Of a DNA stretch of 64,000 nucleotides, positions 19,750-29,589 are shown one piece after another (the stretch's first letter is position 1; every line of letters begins with the position of its first letter). The DNA is from Zhengitettix transpicula. Lineage: Eukaryota > Arthropoda > Insecta > Orthoptera > Tetrigidae. The stretch spans positions 7,507,001 through 7,571,000 of the forward strand of contig CM073593.1 in the NCBI GenBank assembly GCA_037074705.1, written 5' to 3'. The notes under the pieces are model-generated. The model did no database searches. It was not told the origin of the DNA and saw only the letters and a program-made list of their open reading frames with translations. The translations under genes and the position numbers were made by a program.

Positions 19750-21445
19750 TATCTTTATGTAACTTGGCAGTAGCTTGAGGTAGGCAACTCCCACAAACAT
19801 AGCTCAACTTCACTTTCACCTAATGGCCCAGATCTGTGAGGAGAGGGAGGGACGGTAATAAGTCCAAGATCAGTAATTCAAATGAAAATTTACTGAATGA
19901 CTGAAATTACTTAAAAGAAATCCTGTTATTTATCACATGTTATGTGAGATATTTAGTAGAATATGTAGTTTTCAATACATATGATTAAGTTTTAATCTGT
20001 TTATTCTCTGATGTTTTTTTTAACAAAAACATTCAAACATTCTGGAGACTTGTATTCTTCAGAATCTAATTTATTTTACGCTTTTCATTTTTACGTGAAT
20101 ATAAGTACACTCCTGGGGAAATTATTTTTATTTCGTATAGAGCACCAATTGGCGTCATTTTTCCTTGACGTTCGGTGGACGAATATAAACTTTAATCCTC
20201 GTATTTATCACACATTATTCACACGAAGACTTTCGACAACACAAATTTCCCACTCTTCGAAGGTCTGGATGACAACACAAGTCATGTGATTGGTAACAAT
20301 TGGCTATCGCAATGCATACATGACCAACGAAAATAGAGAAATAATTAGTTAATTTATAATAAGAAAAATAGCCAAATACAGATAAAAAGAAGTAACACGA
20401 GTCTCAGAATTGTCCAGTTGAGTTCTTAGTAATGGCATTAGCATTAAATAAACAGCTAATTATTAAGGAGGAGAAATGATTTGGCCTTCGGTCGGGTTGT
20501 TTAATGTAATAAATTAAACCTTTAAAAGTAAAAGGCTATAAATAAAATAAATGAACTGAATTCAATTCCGGAATTGAAATTTTTAGTGTCCATATCTTAA
20601 GACAACTTGTTAATAACATCAGAAATATGAGATAATGCCAACATTATAATTATTGTATTTATTGTATTATTAGCCCCACTCCAATACGGCCAAAAGCGTT
20701 AACAAGGTATATAAGTATATTTAGCATTAGCTTCACTTTACAATTATACTGATTACTAAAAGAAATCATTGTTAATTCAAAACCACGATACAGGTTCTAT
20801 TCCGGACTGAGAATAATACGGTAAGGGCGTACTATGAAATTAGAATTATGAAAGTTATCCAGGTATTAAACTAAACGTAGGTATATTAACCTCTTAAAAC
20901 TTTTCATTTCAGACACGTCTAAAATTTAATTAGACCTAACATTGCTTGAGGATTAAAGCCACCCAAAAAGAAGGCATTTTTAGGTAATTGTTACTTATAA
21001 AAGATTTGATAATAATATTTGCGCAAAAACTTAATTATTACTACTTTTGTGGCACTTATTCTTGGAATTTAGGTGTTTTTGAACCAAAATCAAAATATTG
21101 TATAATACAATAAATCGCGGAAATTTGGCCGATACTATATTTTCAATTAAATATGCATTTATGGTGTAATTGGCTCTAATAGGATCTATGATCTGGAAAT
21201 TAAAATGGTGTAAACCATCAATTTCCTAACCTTGAAAGAAATATTTTTAACCCAATTATATTATATAATTAAGACTAATGAGAAATATAATTTCTTTAAT
21301 CTAATTTAAAGTACAGCTGAAAACAAACTTCTTCTCATCAGCGTAGGTGGTGTCATTTACTTTTTAATTTTTTATCACATCACGTATAGTGCAGCAAATC
21401 GACTTTTTCCTTGGGACATTTTCAAGCCTGTAAGAGCTCGGGAAT
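19750..21445. other. upstream flank of the GH27 gene, no gene seen
   Basis: No coding region recognised. A TCATGTGA/ACCAATCA pair of motifs lies at 20282-20293. The phrase ATAGCCAAATACAGATAAAAA at about 20368, seen at other repeat ends in the window, suggests a repeat boundary there. Confidence 0.45.
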
Positions 21446-21449
21446 TCTC

Positions 21450-21790
21450 CTGCTATATAAAATAAGAGTGTCTAAAAAATCACGCCGAATTAAAAGTGAA
21501 AAATACTCTCTAACTTAATAAAGTATAAAAATACTCCCGACACCTTATAGGAGTAAAAAATACAACCTTTAACTACATTGAGACCAAAATATAGCTGGTA
21601 CCCTATGAAAATAAAAAATACACCCGGTAACTTAAGAGGATCAAAACTATTCCGGATAACTTTTTGTCAACCACGTCCTCCTCCAAGATGAGGAACCTAA
21701 AATTTCATTAACCGCCATGGTTAATGCGAGAATTAAACTCAGCATTTCCTATAACCCCGGAATCGACACAAATCTCGGTCTTTTTTGCAT
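21450..21790 (+). repeat. R-CGG repeat fragment with ~29 bp minisatellite
   Basis: Degenerate units of the form AAAAATACTCCCGGTACCTT (about 29 bases per unit) run from about 21465 to 21660. They are followed by AACTCAGCATTTCCTATAAC and CGACACAAATCTCGGTC, shared with the R-CGG copies at 28003 and 33462. Confidence 0.6.
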
Positions 21791-21944
21791 GATTTATTTA
21801 TATATTTTATATTATTTTTCCATAAGAAATAAGATGGATTATTGATAATTGAAACAAGAACGTAATAAACATAGCAAGCACTAACTCAGCTTCTAGAAAA
21901 ATTGCCAATATATAACCATAGTAAAAGAGTAAGGGAACCTACAT

Positions 21945-22082
21945 AATAATATATTAATATATATATATATATGAATAAGAAAGAAAGCCAATACAGACAA
22001 AAAAAGGGTAATATAAATACCACACAACGCTTCTGGGATCCTTGTGCCTTTCTTCAGGTGCTAAGAAGAGTCTAGATAAACG

Positions 22083-22114
<32 letters not shown>

Positions 22115-22115
22115 C
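21945..22115 (-). repeat. Penelope-like terminus module
   Basis: On the minus strand: CCTGAAGAAAGGCACAAGG, a short stem, AGAAGCGTTGTGTGGTAT, then TTTTTTTGTCTGTATTGGCT and TCTTTCTTATTC. The same order recurs at 36770 and 62690. TA microsatellites flank it on both sides (21957-21971, 22088-22113). Confidence 0.5.
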
Positions 22116-22199
22116 CAGGTGACGTATCGGCAGTGAATAATTATGTGCAAAAATACAGACCTTTAAGTTCACGGTACAACTTGAGGAAGAATTGAATTA

Positions 22200-22870
22200 A
22201 GAACGTTACAAAGGGTACAACGATCGAATAAATACGTAACTCTCCTCAGGGTAAACTAAGGGATACTCCTGGATCTGAATTAACTACAGTTAAAATTAGC
22301 TAGGATATTTTAAATTCGATTTAAAGAATATTTATTTCTACAATTATTTGATTTAATGAGCCATTCCCTTACTGAACTTCGTAGTTTCACAATTTAAGGC
22401 ATCTAATTTGCATATAATGGACGAAATATGCTGATAAAGGAGCTGCGGCTACGTCACAACGGTATTTGTGCAAACAATGGCATTTCTACTCGCTGTTATT
22501 ATAATTATACACACCGTCGAAGTTCTCAGGGTATTTTGAAAGTAGAGTCTTTGCGTAATGCTGGCTGCAGAGACTCCAAGTGACGTCTAAGAAACGTTCC
22601 CAGTGTTTGGGGAAAAATTTGATTTGAAGGATCAGGATGGAAGAAAAACCACCTGATTTTCCATAATATCTTTTATTTAATAGCATATAAATTTAACACT
22701 TAATTTGAGAAAGAACTGTGTTAATGTTTATGTAAAATATGTGAAGGGTATCTAGGATGGAGAAAGTATCCCAACAATCTGAACAAAACATTTAAATTAA
22801 ATGTCGGCCAATTTTCAGGAAAATGGAGGTAGTCTATACTTTGGAATCCATAAAACTTAGTCCGTACAGA
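22200..22870. other. unclassified sequence
   Basis: No recognisable gene or repeat; frames are short. Confidence 0.4.
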
Positions 22871-22879
22871 GTAAAAAGT

Positions 22880-23657
22880 ACGTTTTCACGGCGGGCAGAA
22901 TTGTGATAAACGAAATTGTTTGTGTGTATGTTCCAAATACAAATTTACACCCGTGGGGTATATTTTACAAAATTTTGTCCACGTGTTCCTTTCGAACCGG
23001 AAACAACCACCGGGGGTAAGACGCGACTACCAACCCTAGGAGCAAGGGTGGACGGGGTGGGTAATTTTACAACACGCTAAATCGGTCGATTTTCTACATA
23101 TGTTGTGTGTGTATAATTTCGACCCCTTTCGGCATGGGAGGGGAGCACTCTTAGGAGTGGGGGTGGAGGGGCGATACAAAGGCGTAAATAACCGAGATTG
23201 GAGTCTAATCCGGGGTTATGGATGTTGCTGAGCTTAATTATTACATTAAACTTGCCGGATATGTTTCACTTCAACCGCTCGGGATGGGAGTGGAACGGGA
23301 AACCAAAGTTCCCCGTACAATTTTTAACACGTGGAGAAATTTCGATCTAAGCACCGGGAGTATAATTGACTCTCTTAATGTAATGCGTGTATTTTTGTAG
23401 TGTATTAAGGTACCGAGTATATTTCTTAAGTCTCTTAATGTAGCAGGAATATGTTTGACTCTCTCAACGCCATTTAGGTAGTAAAAGTAATTTTTTTATA
23501 TAGTTCGTATCGGGCACTGAGGTGGTTCTGATGAAATTTATTCCCTCTGCATAGGGAGGTTAAATCACATGTTGATTGCTAGATTATGTAGAATTAAATA
23601 CTTTTTCGGGCTTATATAAAGAAATACCCGTGCAACGCCGAACACCCAGCTAGTTTA
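22880..23657 (-). repeat. R-CGG repeat, inverted copy
   Basis: On the minus strand it begins AACTAGCTGGGTGTTCGGCG at 23657 and contains minisatellite-like units (23335-23470). It continues with CCATAACCCCGGATTAGACTC and GGGTGGAAGAC-like patches in the order found in the copy at 33462-34243. Confidence 0.65.
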
Positions 23658-23781
23658 ATAAATAAAACAGTAGTTGATAAAACGTGAATACCGAAAAAAA
23701 ATCAGTCTTTTTTTCCAGTAACAATGCTGAGAATTCACAGTTAATGGTGGAATTCAATGATTTAAAGACACTTCAGGATCT

Positions 23782-24345
23782 TCTTCTTCTTTTTTTTTGG
23801 TGAGGAAGAATGAAGCATGCGAGAGAATTCTCTCGCAGGTGAACCTTCCCAGTAAGCTCTGGCGGAGGCTACCTTTGGGTATGCCTTTTTCTCTCCGTGT
23901 TTGAACTAAGGTTCCCACATGGCGAGGTACCTCGGCCTATTTTGAGAGGTGTATGTTCCGGGGTCGCAGACCTTGGGCATACGGTAATAGTTGTTCGCTA
24001 TTCCTATTGAAGTAGTCGGCCTGCTGCCTCCTAAACCGGTCAAGGTACGGCGAGGGGAAAGCTGCGACCCCACAGCTAACCCCTCTCCCGCCATCGGAAG
24101 GGCGTGGGACAAGTACCAAATGCCCGACCTACCTGATGCAGGTTTTTCTAGAGTTTTCCCTGCATCACTTTAAGGTGAATTGCCGGGTAGGATCCTTAAA
24201 CCATAGCCCGGGGGCCCTAGTTAACCCTTGGCTACCTTCCTCTACCGTTCCGCATCCCCCCTTTCAAATCCCTTCCTATGCTATAAGAGGGGAGTTGCTA
24301 CCATGTGGATTACCCTCATGTAGCCCGTTGCCCTGAAAAAATATT
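23782..24345 (+). mobile_element. R530 retroposon copy 1
   Basis: A ~530 bp dispersed element present at least five times in the window. It opens with the palindrome TGCGAGAGAATTCTCTCGCA (23818-23837). The internal text GAACTAAGGTTCCCACATGG and GGGCGTGGGACAAGTACC is shared by copies. It ends ATGTAGCCCGTTGCCCTGAAAAAA, that is, with an A-rich tail. An inverted piece follows (next entry), and AGACACTTCAGGATCT occurs on both sides (23766-23781 and 24452-24467) as a 16 bp target duplication. No protein family or tRNA head is recognised. Confidence 0.7.
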
Positions 24346-24361
24346 TTTTTTTGTGGTGTAG

Positions 24362-24451
24362 ACAGGTTATGTATAGGGTAATCCACATAGTGGTAACTCC
24401 CCTCTTAAAGCATAGGAAAATGAGTGAAAGGGTGGATGCGGAAAGGTAGAG
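24362..24451 (-). repeat. inverted 3' segment of R530
   Basis: GGGTAATCCACATAGTGGTA...GGATGCGGAAAGGTAGAG is the reverse complement of the 3' part of copy 1 (24240-24330). Together they form a large foldback inside one pair of target duplications. Confidence 0.75.
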
Positions 24452-24469
24452 AGACACTTCAGGATCTGC

Positions 24470-25165
24470 AACCACGTCAATATCTACCTTTTCAACACGA
24501 AAGAACCTCGAGTCGCATTTGTTTGTGAAAAGTAATATTCAATAAACTCACCTCAGTATCTGCAGTTGCCAACTTTTGGTTTAAAAGAAACCGATTAGTG
24601 AACTATATATTCAGTCTGGCGCTTTATAACAGAGATACACTCTACAAGCCATCTTTATTTATATTAACCACAACGAACTGATGGATGCCATGTGACACTA
24701 TAAATGATTGTTACTATCTCTTCTGACATTTGGACGATATACATTGACAAACGGACGATATACATTTCATTGTATTGTAAGCTTTCGAGGATTTGTATTC
24801 AAGAATTGGTTCTCATAAAATTCATACCAGTGGCGAAGATTCAGCGATTACTTCTAACTTAAGTGGTGTTGTTAGAAAAACAGATCGGTCTACAGCATCT
24901 CGGGTCGTGTACTTTAAGTCAATCTTATGTCATTAATTTGCTTGAGACACAGATACAACAATGCAGGATATTTAGTCGTGCAGTGTTTATTTCATTAACC
25001 GCCATGTTTAATACGAGAATTAAACTCAGCGACTACTATAATCTCAATGAATGAGGTTTATTAGTATAGCTTCGAGTGTCAAGTAGGTCGTTTATGTATG
25101 TAATTATATTTTATAACGTTTACGTTCAATAAAGATAACTTGTACATCGTATGCCATATTTATAT
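24470..25165. other. unclassified, small R-CGG scrap
   Basis: No gene seen. TTTCATTAACCGCCATG...GAGAATTAAACTCAGCGAC at 24991-25035 is an R-CGG fragment. Confidence 0.45.
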
Positions 25166-25169
25166 TAAA

Positions 25170-25733
25170 ACTATTATGAACAAGATGACCAAAAAACAGA
25201 CCTCATAAGAATGAAAACAAGTACAAGGTTTCTTCCACAGATTTGTGGACCTTCTCAAGTGCATAAACAAGAAACTGGGAAACTTCTGTGTGCTGTTATA
25301 TACATCTGTTCAAAGACGATATGAGGAGTCAAGTGGATAGCAAAAGGTCGTGGAATTTGCTCAAAGAGTCAGGCCACTTTGAATATTAAGAGTATTCCGT
25401 TTGTGGATTTTAATATGAACCATTTCAGAAATTAATCTTTGATAATAATTGGGTTCAACGTCAAGGATCTGAATTTTTCTCCAGTTTGTATTGTGGTGTT
25501 TAACATATATGTGTTTGGTAAACACAGAATGCTTGTCATTAGGTAATTTATAATTCGATATGTGTTCTTTGATTCTAGACTTTAGATCCCATTTCTTCTG
25601 ACCAATCTCAACAGAATTGCAATCACTGCAGCTGATTTCGTATACTACAAAATGCGTGTTGTCAGGTTGTAACTGATCTTTGCCGTTCTTGATAAAACAC
25701 GAAAGCGAATTTGTGGATCTGTAAATAATACGT
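25170..25733 (-). mobile_element. Penelope-like element 3' end
   Basis: The minus strand carries the C-terminal GIY-YIG domain (next entry), then a 3' region with CACTTGAGAAGGTCCACAAA, a stem and GAAACCTTG, then CTGTTTTTTGGTCATCTTG. This 3' arrangement is typical of Penelope-like elements. The 5' part is missing and a mariner pair abuts it at 25735. Confidence 0.65.
25361..25733 (-). pseudogene. GIY-YIG endonuclease domain of a Penelope-like element
   Basis: The frame contains VVYEISCSDCNSVEIGQKKW followed by LKSRIKEH and, later, HSVFTKHIYVKHHNTNW and ILDVEPNYYQRLISEMVHI. This fits the GIY-YIG endonuclease that follows the RT in Penelope-like retroelements (VYxIxCxDCxxxYIGQTxRxLxxRIxEH). The tyrosine of YIG is replaced by Glu, so this copy should be inactive. 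The first codons come from the adjoining mariner end, so the original frame began further upstream. Confidence 0.78.
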
Positions 25734-25789
25734 ACCACTGTGAACAAAAAGTAAGATGAATTTATTTATAAAATATAAATTATTTATTT

Positions 25790-26417
25790 ATTCTTCCAAA
25801 TCAATTTCATCCCCGTCCGATAAAACGCACTTTTTCCAACGCTTTTTCCAGTCCTCGAAACAGTCGAAATAGTCTTTTTCCGGTATAGCCTTCAAGACCT
25901 TCTTCGATTCAGTTTTTATCTCCTCAATCGTGTCAAAACGGCGTCCCCGCATTGGCCTTTTGAGTTTGCTGAATAGCCAGAAGTCGCACGGAGCCAAATC
26001 AGGCGAATACGGTGGTTGCGGAACGATATGAGTCGAGTTTTTGGCAAAAAAGTCGCGCAGAACCAATGCAGTATGACATGGTGCATTATCGTGATGAAGG
26101 AACCAAAAGTTGTTCGCTCATAATTCCGGGCGTTTCAGACGAATAGCTTCACGCAAACGACGCATAACGCTCAAATAATATTCTTTGTTGACAGTTTGGC
26201 CCGGCGGAAGGAATTCATAGTGCACCACACCACGATAATCAAAGAAAACTGTCAACATGACCTTGATTTTCGATCGACTTTGCCGTGGTCTTTTCGGTCT
26301 TGCTTCACCTTTTGCACGATATTCGCTGGATTGGTCGGTGGTTTCAGGGTCGTATGCGTAAATCCAAGTCTCGTCTCCGTTAATGATGCATTTCAAGTGG
26401 TCCTGATAGTCAGACAG
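25790..26417 (-). pseudogene. mariner transposase, C-terminal half
   Basis: The minus strand encodes YQDHLKCIINGDETWIYAYD (first catalytic Asp), FFDYRGVVHYEFLPPGQTV, then LHHDNAPCH (second Asp, after a stop) and PYSPDLAPCDFWLFSKLK (third Asp). The spacing is that of the mariner DD34D triad. The helix-turn-helix half is missing and a stop follows the R-L-K-R-P-E-L segment. The protein cut-and-pasted the element; this copy is dead. Confidence 0.85.
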
Positions 26418-26560
26418 TATTGTAGATTGTAGAAAACTTGCAAGACGTTGGTAGGACTGTCTATAATATTTGCCAAGCGTCTGTTTGTTAAAAGGTTTAA
26501 TTATCTCCGAGTAACACGTGTTTTTGTAAACAACCAAAAGTGAATTTTTCGATTTTTGTA

Positions 26561-27589
26561 ATGGGTGATTTTGTTGAGCAAAGAACTTGCATCAAATTTT
26601 GTTTGCGGAACGAATATTCTTGGGCGGACACGTTGAAAATGTTGTGGAAGGCCTTTGATGATCAAACTATTGCATAAATAACGTTTATAAGTGGTACAAC
26701 GAGTTCAAAGAGGGTTGAGAACGCGTTGAAGACGAACCGCGCTCTGGACGACCATCAACGTCTAGCGACGAGGGCCACGTCCAGAAAATCAAACATTTGG
26801 TGCTTGAAAATCGTCGATGGACAATTAAAGATCTCGCTGAAAGTGTTGGAATATCATTTGGCTCAGCCCAAACCATTTTGAAGAATGTTTTGTGTCTCAA
26901 ACGCATCAAGTCTCGATTGTACCAAAATCGCTCAATTTTTGGAAAAAAAGCGTCGGGTTGATGTGTGTGAAACTTTTCTGTCTGACTATCAGGACCACTT
27001 GAAATGCATCATTACTGGAGACGAGACTTGGATTTACGCATACGACCCTGCGAACCACCGACCAATCCAGCGAATATCGAGCAAAAGGTGAAGCGAGACC
27101 GAAAATCAAGGTCATGTTGACAGTTTTCTTTGATTATCGGGGTGTGTGGTGCACTATGAATTCCTTCCGCCAGGCCAAACTGTCAACAAAGAATATTATT
27201 TGAGCGTTATGCGTCTTTGGCGTGAAGCTATTCATTCGTCTGAAACGCCCGGAATTATGGGCGAACAACTCTTGGTTCCTTCATCACGATAATGCACCAT
27301 GCCATACTGCATTGGTTCTGCGCGACTTTTTTGCCAAAAACTCGACTCATATCGTTCCGCAACCACCGTATTCGCCTGATTTGGATCCGTGCGACTTCTG
27401 GCAATTCAGCAGTCTCAAAAGGCCAATGCGGGGACGCCGTTTTGACACGATTGAGGAGATAAAAACCGAATCGAAGAAGGTCTTGAAGGCTATACCGGAA
27501 AAAGTCTATTCCGACTGTTTCTAGGACTGGAAAAAGCGTTGGCAAAAGTGCGTTTTATCGGACGGGGATGAAATTGATTTGGAAGAATA
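26561..27589 (+). pseudogene. mariner transposase, near full length but broken
   Basis: The ATG at 26561 begins MGDFVEQRTCIKFCLRNEYS. The DNA-binding half (RSGRPS-like hinge, DLAESVGISFGSAQTILK) and the catalytic half (GDETWIYAYDP, LHHDNAPCH, YSPDLDPCDFW) are all recognisable. Stops at the TAA near 26676 and at 26716, and several frameshifts (for example near 27050 and 27150), interrupt the frame. It is the same family as the copies at 25790 and 60452. Confidence 0.85.
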
Positions 27590-27649
27590 AATAAAGAATT
27601 TATATTTGATAAATAAATTCATCTTACTTTTTGTTCAGAGTGGTATGTT

Positions 27650-27995
27650 GATTACTTGTTGTGGGATTTGATGATTACTCAATTTTTAAACCAATCTCTA
27701 ATAGAAATAGTTTGATTGTGATGCGGTATCGAACATTTGAACAAAACATGAAATCTGTTAATTTTTCTTAACCTGGACTTTGAGTGAATTGAAAAATTTT
27801 CACACTGACTTCGAAATATTCCTACATATGGGCAGGTTATTGGATACTTGTGATACATCTTCCATGACATTTCACTTTCAAGATAGTCCCTTTAATTTTT
27901 AAATAGTGGTCCCTGATTTATAAATTTAATACTTAAGTCATTAACTTAAAAATGCTATTATAGAATTTGCTTTTGTACGTAGGGTTAACATAGTA
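27650..27995. other. flank of the mariner composite
   Basis: A minus-strand frame at 27679-27870 (63 codons) may be an upstream part of the interrupted Penelope-like element, but I could not align it convincingly. Otherwise AT-rich. Confidence 0.3.
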
Positions 27996-28149
27996 TATTA
28001 AAACTAGCTGGATGCTCGGCGTTGCCCAAGTAGTTATGTAAGCCGGAAAAAGTGTTTAATTCTACATTTATCTATTATTCTTGAAATCATTTAACCTAAC
28101 CCTATGCAGAGCCAATCAGTGCCTTTAGAGAAGCAGAAATACTCATAGT

Positions 28150-28850
28150 CAGAAATGCTTCCGGTGCGTTAAGAGAGTCAAAATTTCTTATTGTACCTTT
28201 AGAGTGTTAAAAATTCTCCCGGCAGCTTAAGAGAATCAAAATTCTTTGGCAGACCTTAAGAGAACTGTCAAAGTATCATTCAGAGTAAAAAATACTCCCG
28301 GTACCTTAAAAGAATCAAAACTATTTGTTATACCTTAAGAGACTCAAAAATACTTATAATATCGGTAGCCTGAGAGAATGAAAATTAATTTCGGTACCTT
28401 AAGAGAGTTAAAACCACTCTCAGTAGTTGAACAAAATAAAAAATACGGTACTTTGAGATGGACAAAAATCATTCAGTTATATTATGAGAGTCAAAAATAA
28501 TCCCCGTAGCGTAATAGAGTAAAAAATACTCCCAGTACCTTAAGGGAGTCAAAAATCCTCCCAATACCGTAAGAAATTGATTCGATTATTCACGATACCT
28601 TAAAAGACATAAAAATAATCTAGTGTCAAAAATACTCCCGGTACCTTTAGCGAGACAAAAAATACACCTGGTACCTTTGGCAAGTCAAAAATATTTCCAT
28701 TAGATGATGAGAATGGGACATATTACCTTTAGCCTCAGAAGGACAAAATTACTTCTGTTACCTTGAGAGTGTCACAAGTACACTCGGTACCGACATTCCC
28801 GGTATCTTAAAAGTCCCTAAAATACTGACAGAGTTAAAAATAATCCCTAT
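28150..28850. repeat. degenerate ~29 bp minisatellite
   Basis: Roughly two dozen imperfect units of the type GGTACCTTAAGAGAGTCAAA plus AATACTCCC. Individual units drift and some are expanded or shortened. Confidence 0.8.
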
Positions 28851-29214
28851 AATATAGAATGTCTGTACCCCCACCCCTACATGGGCGTTTTATTGATCCA
28901 GTGCATGTTTCGTATTGTAAGTAACATCTGTACAAAATTTGTTAGAATTCGCTGCACGTGTTTAAGATTGTGCACAGAACTGTGTTTTCCTCTTCCACCC
29001 CCTACCCACTCCTAACTTGAAGTGCAACTTAACCGGCGCGTTGAACGTCATAAATAAACTCAGCGACATCCATAACACCGGATTTGACTCAAATCTCGGT
29101 TGTTTTATTTTTATGTAAAGCCCCCTTAAGGGTGCGCCCCGCCGAAAAAAGGTTAAAGTTTTTTACAAACAGCAACACTGTCAAGCTCACTGACCTCGAA
29201 AAATTTCTTATACA

Positions 29215-29378
29215 TGAATAAAGTCTTCTCGGGCTTCTGAGTAAACAATTGTATTCGCGATGTTCACTGCCATCGTCTTCTAGCAATAGTGAACCCTAAT
29301 AACTGAACACTATTGCTAGTGTTCAGTGAACATCGCAAATACAATTGTTTACTCAGAAGCCCGAGAAGACTTTATTCA
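29215..29378. repeat. 55 bp-arm foldback
   Basis: Arms 29215-29269 and 29324-29378 are complementary over 55 bases with one mismatch. The centre contains a second hairpin, CTGAACACTA/TAGTGTTCAG (29303-29326). Outer ends read TGAATAAAGTCTTCTCGGGC. No coding content; it looks like a small foldback transposon inserted in R-CGG. Confidence 0.88.
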
Positions 29379-29589
29379 TTTTTTACGCCGAAAAAGAGCA
29401 CATTAGTTTTATACATGTTTGAAAATTTCCAGCCTAGTCCGTGGTTGTGGTAGTCGTGTCTTACCACTACAGTGTTTATTTCCGGTCCGAAAGGAATATG
29501 TGTACAAAATTTGGGGAAATTTTCTCCATGAGTGTAGATATATGCGGAACACGCACGCACGCAAACAATTTTAATTTTTAGATAAAAGT

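Larger units (their letters stand above)
25735..27643. mobile_element. composite of two head-to-head mariner copies
   Basis: Both outer ends carry the same mariner 3' terminus, CCACTGTGAACAAAAAG at 25735 and its complement ending at 27643. TA flanks both sides (25733-25734, 27644-27645), the mariner target. The left copy (25735-26417) is antisense and lacks its 5' half. The right copy (26448-27643) is sense and lacks only its 5' terminal ~85 bases. About 30 unmatched bases join them. See the separate transposase entries. Confidence 0.82.
28003..29581 (+). repeat. R-CGG repeat, long copy with minisatellite and foldback
   Basis: Starts AACTAGCTGGATGCTCGGCG, passes through an internal minisatellite (28150-28850), then CAGCGACATCCATAACACCGG and TCAAATCTCGGTTG, a foldback insert (29215-29378), and ends in CAATTTTAATTTTTAGAT. 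The order agrees with the shorter copy at 33462-34243. Unclassified; no protein recognised. Confidence 0.65.

Noticed and set aside
28150..28850. CRISPR array
   Set aside because: Units are directly adjacent and degenerate, without unique spacers, in eukaryotic DNA; a minisatellite.
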